Shown here: positions 57,468-64,000 of the stretch, in pieces
Layout: each line of letters starts with the position of its first letter
Numbering within the stretch: the stretch's first letter is position 1
Assembly: GCA_002050235.1 (NCBI GenBank)
Contig: MWST01000010.1
Location: 1 to 64,000, forward strand
Source of the DNA: Polyangiaceae bacterium UTPRO1
GTDB lineage: Bacteria > Desulfobacterota > Binatia > UTPRO1
DNA length: 64,000 bases
Reading direction: 5' to 3'
Notes under the pieces: model-generated
The model's input: the letters and a program-made list of their open reading frames with translations, nothing else
Database searches by the model: none
What the model was told of the DNA's origin: nothing
Program-made: the position numbers and the translations under genes

Positions 57468-59678
57468 CTAGCCGCCGCCGCCCCGGCCGCCGTCCGGCAG
57501 CGCCTCCGGAGCCGGCGCCGCGAGCGGCGGCATCTCGATGAGCGGTCCGTCCCACACGGCAGCGAAGTCGCCGGGAGTCAACGGATTCATCGTCACCGCA
57601 CCGCCTGAGAGCCGCGCCCGAAAGGCCAGGACGACCCTCTGCCCCGCGTAGCGGCGGAGATCCACCGTGCTCTCGATCGCGGGCGGCCCCGCCCACTCGC
57701 TGATCGGCACCACGGACCGGTCGGTGCGGAAGACGCGCTCGGCCGGCAACGCCGAGCCCGTCTCCGGCAAGACCCAGATCTCGGCGACGACGTGCGCATC
57801 GGCCGATGCTGCGTCCGGCGTGCGCATGCCGAGGGCGAAGCGGAGCTCCGCCCCTTGGGGAATCGTCGCCGCGCAGAAGCTGTCGGCAAAGGGCGAGTCC
57901 GGGGTCAGGCTCTGATAGAGGGAACGAAACAGTACGTGCTCGACGACCGCTCCCGCCGGCGGCGGAATCGTCGCCGTCCAGCAATCCGCCAACAGGTCCG
58001 ACCGCCAGCGAAACGGCAACGGCTGCTGCCGCCGGACGAAGAAAGCCTGCCGCCGCGGCGGCGCCGAAAAAGCCTCGCGGAACTCGCTGCGCACGTACTG
58101 CGGCAGGAGCGGCCCATACGCGAGCATGCCGACCGGATCGGAGAAGAAGTTGTAGTAGTCGCTGACGACGAGCGGCGCGGCGGCGGCTGCCGCCTCCCGG
58201 GCGGCTGCGGCGCCGGCATCGCGGCCGATGTGCACGGCGTAGAAGTTGTAGTGGCCGGTCGCCATAGGCCGCTCCGCCAGGAACGGCAGCATCGCGAGCC
58301 CGGGTAGCGCCAGTACGGAATCGTGCGGCGCCGTCAGCGCCCGGATGGCTCCCACCTGGTAGTTCACCAGCGACGCCGCCACGGTATCGAGGAAGACGCC
58401 GCCGCGCCCGGCAGCGAGCGGGGCAGCGAAAGCGCGGCGGAGATCGCGCAGCCACACCGCCCCGAAAGCGCAATAGGCGGCGAAGAGAAGCGCCGCCGGC
58501 GCCAGCACCAGGGGACGGAGACGCCGCGTGGCGCGTGCGGCGAGGCGCTGCACCACTACGACCGCGAGAATCAGCATCGGCTGGTAGACGTTGACGAGGT
58601 GACTCAGGTCGGAGCGCGGGAAGACGCCGAGGAAGAGCGCGGCCGCAAACACGGTGATGACGAGGAGCTGGCGGTCGGCTCCGCGATCCGGCCCGTATCG
58701 GAGCCCGAGCAGCGTACCGGCCGCGAGGAGCGCCACGGGCAGCCAATAGAGCAGGACCACGAGCGCCTTGACGATCGCCGGAATCCAGATCGGCCCCATG
58801 AGCCCGCCGCGCATGAACAGAAGCGACGGCAGGTAGACGAGCCCGCCCGCGGTCATCACCTGCCGCTGACGCCAGAGGTCGCCGGGGTGCAGGTAGGCGA
58901 TCGCATGCTGGTCGGCGAAGCCGTGGAAGGGTCGGATCACGAGCGAGTCCACCATGACCCACCCGGCGCCGCGGACCGCGAGATACGCCGCGAGCGGCAC
59001 GACGACCACGAGCCCGCCGAGGAGCAGCACCAGGAAGCGGGCGGCAACGCCGCGGAGAGCGGCGCGCCTGGTAGCGACGCCGCCGATCGTCACTGCGGCG
59101 ACGGTGACCGCGGCGGCTGCGGCTCCATAGACGCCGTAATTCTGCTTGCAGGCGACGCCGAGGCCGATGGCCATTCCCGTAGCGACGAGCTTGATCGCGG
59201 TAGGACGCCGCAACCACGCGAGCTGGAGCGCCATCGCGGCCACGACGCACATGGCGGCAAGCGGCGAGTAGAACGAGAACGACCACGCCGGAAACGCCCA
59301 CAGAAGAAAAGCGGCGAAGAGCACCACCGCCGCCAACGCCCAGGTCCGCCCGCTCGCGGTGCGCACGATCCAGTACGCCGTCGCGACCGTGAGCAGGTAG
59401 CCGAGCGCCATCGGCACCCGCGCCAGCAGCACCGAAGCTCCGAAGGCGCGGAAGAGTGCGGCGTTCAGCAGCCAGATCCCGGGGGCCACGAACATGTCGA
59501 GATCGCGATACGGCACCTTGCCGGCGGCGATCGCGAGCGACTGGCCGACGATGTAGCCCTCGTCGCCGATCACGAGGCCGCGGCGAAAGACGATGACCGT
59601 GGCGCCGAGGACGACGAGCGCGGCCGCGGCCGCGGCAGCGCCGCGCCCGAGCCTGACGATGCCCGGGTCACGCGCCAT
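57468..59678 (-). CDS. GT-C type membrane protein with C-terminal beta domain
   Basis: The 736-residue protein has about eleven hydrophobic helices. The first-loop motif is GDEGYIVGQSLAIAAGKVPY, with KQNYGVYGAAA and FPRSDLSHLVNVYQPML further on; these are shared with the HEAT-fused protein and the 59.7-61.3 kb gene. The last 150 residues are soluble and contain VDLRRYAGQRVVLAFRARL and AVWDGPLIEMP, which match the beta domains of the adjacent sulfatase-like protein. A Pro/Gly-rich tail ends it. GT39-like transfer from polyprenyl-phosphate sugar is inferred. Its first 11 bases overlap the upstream paralogue. Confidence 0.75.
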   Translation of the reverse strand: MARDPGIVRLGRGAAAAAAALVVLGATVIVFRRGLVIGDEGYIVGQSLAIAAGKVPYRDLDMFVAPGIWLLNAALFRAFGASVLLARVPMALGYLLTVATAYWIVRTASGRTWALAAVVLFAAFLLWAFPAWSFSFYSPLAAMCVVAAMALQLAWLRRPTAIKLVATGMAIGLGVACKQNYGVYGAAAAAVTVAAVTIGGVATRRAALRGVAARFLVLLLGGLVVVVPLAAYLAVRGAGWVMVDSLVIRPFHGFADQHAIAYLHPGDLWRQRQVMTAGGLVYLPSLLFMRGGLMGPIWIPAIVKALVVLLYWLPVALLAAGTLLGLRYGPDRGADRQLLVITVFAAALFLGVFPRSDLSHLVNVYQPMLILAVVVVQRLAARATRRLRPLVLAPAALLFAAYCAFGAVWLRDLRRAFAAPLAAGRGGVFLDTVAASLVNYQVGAIRALTAPHDSVLALPGLAMLPFLAERPMATGHYNFYAVHIGRDAGAAAAREAAAAAAPLVVSDYYNFFSDPVGMLAYGPLLPQYVRSEFREAFSAPPRRQAFFVRRQQPLPFRWRSDLLADCWTATIPPPAGAVVEHVLFRSLYQSLTPDSPFADSFCAATIPQGAELRFALGMRTPDAASADAHVVAEIWVLPETGSALPAERVFRTDRSVVPISEWAGPPAIESTVDLRRYAGQRVVLAFRARLSGGAVTMNPLTPGDFAAVWDGPLIEMPPLAAPAPEALPDGGRGGGG

Positions 59679-61320
59679 CGCCGTCGTCCTTGCGCTCGAG
59701 GCCGAGCCATCCGCCCGGCTCCGAGCCGAGCCGGCGCTCGACCGCGAAAGCAGCGGCGAAATACGCCGCCGTGCGCGGGAACAGCTCCGCGAAAGGCCGG
59801 AACTGCACGTACATGGTCGGGTTGTAAACCACGCACCGCGTCCCCGCCGCCCGCAGCCGCTGGACGATGACGTCGTCTTCGACGTTGCCTGGGATCACGA
59901 GATCGAAGGGCGTCGGGTTGCGCTTTCCCGTCGACACGTAGAGGAGCGGCATGTCCGGAGCGGCGAATATGGTTGCATCGCCGCGGGCGCAGGTACCGAG
60001 GAAGTCCACGGCGCTGCGCCACAGCTCGGCCTGCTCCGGAGCGACCCGGACGGAAGCCCCGGCGATGCCGAGCGGCTCGGAATACCACTTGCGAAGATCC
60101 CTCGATCCTTGGATCACGACGGCCAGGGCCCCGCCGGCCAGCGCCACCGCTGCCGCGCGCCGCAGCCGGACGCTCGCTGCGCCGAGGCGATCGGTGGCAT
60201 CGGCGACGCGCTTGCCGAGGAGTGCTAGCACGATCAGCAACGGCACCAGCACGACGGCGAGATGCGACCAGATCGCCGCCGGGAAGATCCCGAGGAAGAA
60301 GAGGCCCGCGAAAGGAATCACGATGCGGGCGGCGTGGCGCGCCTCGGGCTCCGGAGACCGCAGTCGATCGACGAGCAGCAGCGGCGCCGCCCCCAGCGCC
60401 AGCAATGCGCACCCATAGCCGAGGCGGATGCAGGTGCCGCTCAGCGCCAGCACGGTCTCGGACCCGACGTGCGGCGCGCCGCGCATGAGGTAGTTGAAGA
60501 GCAGCGGCGGCGAATACAGGAAGACGAAGCGACCGGCGGCGGCGGGATGCGGGCCGAAGATCGGAGGAATCGGCTCGCGGAACGCTTCGAGCTGGGAGCG
60601 GCCGATCACCAGCAGGGTGTCGTAGAGAAAGGCCGCGAACGTCCCGGCCCAGAGCTGATAGCCGACGACCGGAACGGCGATCGCGAGCCCGGCCATCACC
60701 GGCGCCGTCAGCACCGCCGCGACGGAGCGCTGGGCGAGGACGCTGTCGCGCCGGCTCCACAGCAACGAGAGCAGGCCGGAGACCAACAGGATGCCGCCGT
60801 AGTTCTGCTTGAAGACGCCGCAGAGAACCACGAGCGCCCCGAGCCCGACACCGTCCCGCACCCGCCCCTCCTCGAGATAGCGCAGGAGGCAGAACAGCGC
60901 CGCGAGCGCGCAGAACAGCGACACCGACGAGTAGGCAAACATCGTGAAGGTCGGGAAGCTCAGCACCGCGAGCGCCAGATAGAGGACGGCGGCGAGCCAC
61001 GCCCAGCTTCTGCCTGCGAGGACGCGCGTGAACGTCCATACGAGCACGCTCGTCGCCGTATTGACCGCGATCGCCGCCCACCTGGTGACGATCACATCCG
61101 TGCCGAAGGACCGGAAGAGGCCGGCGGTCAGCCAGTAGATGCCGGGAAACATTCCCGTATAGATGTCGCCGTAGAGCCGCTCACCTGTCAGCAGCCGGTG
61201 GGCGATCTGCACGATCTGCCCCTCGTCGATGGGGACGTGGCCCAACGCATAGGTAGGTAGCTGCGCTACGGTGGCCAGGACGGCCACGAACGCGACTTCG
61301 ACCCGGGACCGCGAGCGCAT
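59668..61320 (-). CDS. GT-C type membrane protein (DEG-motif paralogue)
   Basis: The 550-residue polytopic protein has the loop motif PIDEGQIVQIAHRLLTGERLYGDIYTGMFPG, then FKQNYGGILLVSG, and a C-terminal periplasmic segment with GKRNPTPFDLVIPGN, which corresponds to GGRNPTPHDYFF in the HEAT-fused protein. About ten helices are present. Acidic residues in the first loop fit a GT39-type active site. It overlaps the next paralogue by 11 bp and begins 9 bp after the ALG5-like gene, which may make its donor. The substrate is unknown. Confidence 0.75.
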   Translation of the reverse strand: MRSRSRVEVAFVAVLATVAQLPTYALGHVPIDEGQIVQIAHRLLTGERLYGDIYTGMFPGIYWLTAGLFRSFGTDVIVTRWAAIAVNTATSVLVWTFTRVLAGRSWAWLAAVLYLALAVLSFPTFTMFAYSSVSLFCALAALFCLLRYLEEGRVRDGVGLGALVVLCGVFKQNYGGILLVSGLLSLLWSRRDSVLAQRSVAAVLTAPVMAGLAIAVPVVGYQLWAGTFAAFLYDTLLVIGRSQLEAFREPIPPIFGPHPAAAGRFVFLYSPPLLFNYLMRGAPHVGSETVLALSGTCIRLGYGCALLALGAAPLLLVDRLRSPEPEARHAARIVIPFAGLFFLGIFPAAIWSHLAVVLVPLLIVLALLGKRVADATDRLGAASVRLRRAAAVALAGGALAVVIQGSRDLRKWYSEPLGIAGASVRVAPEQAELWRSAVDFLGTCARGDATIFAAPDMPLLYVSTGKRNPTPFDLVIPGNVEDDVIVQRLRAAGTRCVVYNPTMYVQFRPFAELFPRTAAYFAAAFAVERRLGSEPGGWLGLERKDDGDGA

Positions 61321-61329
61321 GGCGAACGC

Positions 61330-62112
61330 TCAATGTATTGCGTTGCCCCGCCGCCCGACAACCACCGAAAATGAGCGGCGGCAGCTCCGGCGGATGCGCC
61401 ACAGGTCGCGCAGCGCCGCCAACATGTGGCGGACGCCGAGCTTGGAGCCGGGGACGTCCTGCCAACGGCCCAGAGGCTGTTCGTAGAAGAGCCGCTCGGC
61501 CGCGGCGTCTTCGAGACCGGCGCGCAGGCGGGCGATCACCTCGACATCGAAGGCCCAGCGGCTCGTGAACGGCACGGCGAACGCTTCGCAGACGCGGCGA
61601 TCCGCACGAAAGAGCTTGGCGCCGCATTGCGTGTCGTAGACCGGCAACCGCAGCACGAGCGATGCTGCCGTCGCGAACACCCGCCCCAGGTAGTGGCGGG
61701 CGCTCTGCCGCCGCACGTCGGCCCCGAGGCGCCGGATCCGGCAGCCGAGCACGGCGAGGAGCGCCGGGTCGGCGCGCAGGATCTCCCGGAAGCGAGCGAT
61801 CTCGACGAGCGGCGTAGAAAGATCCGCGTCCCAGTAGCCGACGCACTCGCAGCCCCCACTCAGGGCCGCGAGCACCCCGGTCCGCACTGCCTCGGCCTTG
61901 CCGGCGTTCTTCGCCAGCGCCTGGACCGCGATGGCATCCGGCAGGTCGGCGCGAAGCCGCTCCAGCCGCGCCGCGGTACGATCCCGGCTGCCGTCGTCGA
62001 CGAAGAGGAAGCCCACGTCGGCATGCCCGCGCGCGTAGTCGAGGAAGGCCTCGCCGTCCAGACGCGCTTCCTCGTTGAAGCACGGTACGACGATGACTAC
62101 GGGCCGGGTCAC
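61330..62112 (-). CDS. GT2 dolichyl-phosphate-glucose synthase-like enzyme
   Basis: This 260-residue ALG5/DPG-synthase-like protein has VVIVVPCFNEEARLDGEAFLDYA, FLFVDDGSRDRTAARL, KNAGKAEAVRTGV, the metal motif GYWDADLSTPL and the closing PVYDTQCGAKLFRADRRV with WAFDVEVIARL. It would load glucose or a related sugar on polyprenyl phosphate. It sits immediately upstream of two GT-C genes on the same strand. There is no membrane helix at the C-terminus, unlike eukaryotic ALG5. The gap to the UbiA fusion gene is 43 bp. Confidence 0.88.
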   Translation of the reverse strand: MTRPVVIVVPCFNEEARLDGEAFLDYARGHADVGFLFVDDGSRDRTAARLERLRADLPDAIAVQALAKNAGKAEAVRTGVLAALSGGCECVGYWDADLSTPLVEIARFREILRADPALLAVLGCRIRRLGADVRRQSARHYLGRVFATAASLVLRLPVYDTQCGAKLFRADRRVCEAFAVPFTSRWAFDVEVIARLRAGLEDAAAERLFYEQPLGRWQDVPGSKLGVRHMLAALRDLWRIRRSCRRSFSVVVGRRGNAIH

Positions 62113-62155
62113 GATCGTCCCGGGAGAGGATCGAGGAGGCGCCGCTCGTCGCTGC

Positions 62156-63598
62156 TCATAGGAGGCGGGCGAGCAGCAGCACCACCGCGATCAAGGCGCC
62201 GACGATCCAGCTCTCGCGATCCCGGATCGCGAACAGCACCGGATCGTCGTGCAATTGTCCGCGGAAGGCGAGCATCCACACGCGGCTGATCCAGTAGAGC
62301 AGCAGCGGACAGATGAGCCAGAGGAGCTCCGGGCGGTCGTACAGACCGACGACGCGGTCGCTGTTGATGTAGAGGGCCGCCACCAGCACCGCAATGTAGC
62401 CGCTGACGGCGCCGTTGATCGCGACGAGTTGGAGGTCGGTCGGATGGTAGCCGCGCACTCGCAGCTCCGGCGGAGCGTCACGTAGCGTGTAGAGCTCGGT
62501 GTAGCGCTTCACGAAGGCCAGGCTCAAGAAGAAGAACAGCGAGAAGCCGAGGATCCACGACGACGGCCGGACATGGGTCGCCGCCGCGCCCGCGATCACG
62601 CGACCGGTGTAGAGCAGCGCCAGCACCAGCACGTCGACGAGCGGCACGTGCTTCAGGCGGAAGGAATAGGCGGTCGTAGCCACCAGATACGCAGCCAGAA
62701 CCGCGGTGAAAACCGGGGGCAGCAGGAGCCACGCAACCGCGAACCCGGCCGCGAGGCACGCCGGAACGAGTGCCAGCCCGAGCGCCAACGGCAGCTCCCC
62801 CGCCGCGAACGGCCGCCGGCGCTTGCTGCGGTGTCGCCGGTCGGCAGCGAGGTCGAGGAGATCGTTGGCGACGTACACCGCCGAAGCGCAGGCGCTGAAA
62901 GCGGCGAAGGCCAGGGCAGCGTCCAGGAAGAGCGGCAGCTCGCGCACCTCGGGGGCCATGAGGAGCGGGACGAAGACGAGGAAGTTCTTCACCCACTGCG
63001 GCACGCGCAGAGCCCGCGCGATCGCCCGCATCCGCCGCACCGGCGACGTGAAGACGCGCTCCACCCGCGCGCCGGCCCGGCGCGCGAGCCGGGCATCGCT
63101 GCCGACGACGATCGCGCTCCGCGCCGCTTCCCAGACGGGAAGATCGGCGCGGCTGTCGCCCGCATAGTCGAAGCCGCCGGCGCCGAAGCGGGCGACGAGC
63201 GCCGCCCTCTTGTGCTGCCCCTTCAGGTTGGTCCCGGCCGCGGTCGCGATCACGTCGTCGAAGAAGCCGAGATGCTCGGCGACGGCGCGCACGATCGACT
63301 CGTGCGCGGCCGAGACGAGCAGCACCGACCGCCCCTTGGTGTGCTCCGTCCGCAGGAACTCGACGAGCTCGCCGCGGTACGGCAGGGCGGCGGGGTCGAG
63401 GGTGACGCGCCGGGCTATCTCGTCCTTGAGGGCTGCTTTGCCGCGCCACAACCAGAACGGCAGCCGCAGGATCGCAGCCGGGCTTCCTTTCACCAGCAGC
63501 AGCACCGACTCGACGAGGCTGTCGGTGCGGAGCAGCGTCCCGTCCAGATCGACACAGAGCGGTATTCCCCCGGCCGGCACGCGCGTTCCCGAGCTCAT
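62156..63598 (-). CDS. HAD phosphatase fused to UbiA-family prenyltransferase
   Basis: This is a 480-residue fusion. Residues 1-190 form a HAD domain with catalytic Asp17/Asp19 (CVDLDGTLLRTD), VLLVSAAHES and AGDSRADLPVWEA. Residues 200-480 form a polytopic UbiA domain with the first metal motif NDLLDLAADRRH. UbiA enzymes of this subgroup, such as mycobacterial decaprenyl-phosphate phosphoribosyltransferase, attach phosphoribose to polyprenyl phosphate. A fused phosphatase would then remove the 5-phosphate, giving a polyprenyl-phosphate pentose donor. ATG 63598 begins the conserved part; the frame is open to 63679. Substrate identity is inferred. Confidence 0.85.
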   Translation of the reverse strand: MSSGTRVPAGGIPLCVDLDGTLLRTDSLVESVLLLVKGSPAAILRLPFWLWRGKAALKDEIARRVTLDPAALPYRGELVEFLRTEHTKGRSVLLVSAAHESIVRAVAEHLGFFDDVIATAAGTNLKGQHKRAALVARFGAGGFDYAGDSRADLPVWEAARSAIVVGSDARLARRAGARVERVFTSPVRRMRAIARALRVPQWVKNFLVFVPLLMAPEVRELPLFLDAALAFAAFSACASAVYVANDLLDLAADRRHRSKRRRPFAAGELPLALGLALVPACLAAGFAVAWLLLPPVFTAVLAAYLVATTAYSFRLKHVPLVDVLVLALLYTGRVIAGAAATHVRPSSWILGFSLFFFLSLAFVKRYTELYTLRDAPPELRVRGYHPTDLQLVAINGAVSGYIAVLVAALYINSDRVVGLYDRPELLWLICPLLLYWISRVWMLAFRGQLHDDPVLFAIRDRESWIVGALIAVVLLLARLL

Positions 63599-64000
63599 CC
63601 GCACCGTCGCAGGGTCGTAGCACGGTCCGGCGCGGAGCTGCCAGCCACGATCATGTCCCGGCGCCTTGGCGCTCGCCACCGCGGGCCTCGGAGAACGACG
63701 CCGAGCAGCGGCACGCGTCCGCAGTCCCAGGCAACGACGAGCCGCTGCGACGGTCGGGGCCGATCCGCAGGCGGCCCGCCGATCGGCCCGGATCCCGACA
63801 TGGTCCCGGTGGTCGTCGCTGCCACGAGTGCCGTGCTACCCTGCCCGTCCGACCTGGGCCGGCTGCGGACCCGCCTCGGCACCGCGACGACGTGACGGAC
63901 ACCGACCTCCAATCGATCGAGCCGAGAACCGCGGCGCCGGCACTCGGGCAGAGCCGTCCCTGGCGCACTGCCGGGCGCACGATCGCTGCTGCCGTCGAGG
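63599..64000. other. Right-edge stretch without a confirmed gene
   Basis: These 402 bases have overlapping short frames on both strands (63651-63980 and 63595-63912 minus, among others), all Arg/Pro/Gly-rich and typical of non-coding frames in GC-rich DNA. No RNA gene or repeat is seen. A rightward frame from GTG 63892 runs off the edge and may be the start of the next gene. Confidence 0.5.
63892..64000 (+). CDS. Possible 5' end of a rightward gene (partial)
   Basis: From GTG 63892 the frame is open to the window edge (36 codons, beginning VTDTDLQSIEPRTAAPALG and then RPWRTAGRTIAAAVE). A basic segment followed by an Ala-rich stretch could be the lead-in to a first membrane helix, as in the locus's other membrane proteins. 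There is no clear ribosome site. I cannot assign a family, and the call is tentative. Confidence 0.3.
   Translation, partial: MTDTDLQSIEPRTAAPALGQSRPWRTAGRTIAAAVE

Overview
The window is about 70% G+C and packed with bacterial protein-coding genes on both strands. I see no rRNA, tRNA, CRISPR array or insertion sequence. The organism is a diderm (Gram-negative) bacterium: it carries LPS/Kdo genes (kdsB, kdsA, kdsD, lptC-lptA-lptB), TamA/TamB and several lipoproteins. The order lptC-lptA-lptB-rpoN-hpf-ptsN-hprK-rapZ-EIIA-HPr, together with a SahR-like regulator fused to ahcY, fits a high-GC lineage of the old 'Deltaproteobacteria' type (Myxococcota, Desulfobacterota or Binatota). The sequence alone does not let me choose among them.

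Region 1 (1-10.4 kb) is housekeeping. It holds the end of an inositol-phosphatase family gene, a leftward trio (M23 endopeptidase, glycerophosphodiesterase, degenerate alpha/beta hydrolase), then mltG, lexA, a HAD nucleotidase and hemW rightward. Leftward egtB-egtD (ergothioneine) and sufT follow, then a small rightward lipoprotein whose ribosome site sits in a hairpin.

Region 2 (10.5-14.4 kb) is the SAM cycle: an ArsR-methyltransferase fusion (SahR type) with an operator directly in front of it, ahcY translationally coupled to it, and convergent metK with its own promoter and terminator.

Region 3 (14.5-26.2 kb, leftward) joins Kdo synthesis (kdsB, pyrG, kdsA, kdsD), LPS transport (lptC, lptA, lptB), sigma-54, ribosome hibernation and a regulatory PTS branch (PtsN, HprK, RapZ, EIIA-Man, HPr). 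No kdsC and no Enzyme I are present. fumC is divergent from kdsB.

Region 4 (27.6-36.3 kb) has a NYN-LOTUS RNA-type protein, tamB and tamA leftward, then a lower-GC gap with a near-consensus promoter driving an unrecognised secreted protein with its own terminator, and a PKD lipoprotein.

Region 5 (36.3-64 kb) is an accessory surface-glycan locus. It contains five large GT-C type membrane proteins, three DPM1/ALG5-like polyprenyl-phosphate sugar synthases, one GT2 and one GT4 transferase, three methyltransferases, an RmlD-like reductase, a FAD oxidase, two alkaline-phosphatase-superfamily lipoproteins with a Thr nucleophile, an acyltransferase-3 protein and a HAD-UbiA fusion. The likely logic, which is inference, is that GT2 enzymes and UbiA load sugars on polyprenyl phosphate, GT-C proteins transfer them on the periplasmic side, and the sulfatase-like and acyl enzymes decorate the product. 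No flippase, polymerase or export gene is visible. The most unusual features are a GT-C protein fused to HEAT repeats and a beta-rich domain shared by the two phosphotransferase-like lipoproteins and a neighbouring GT-C protein.
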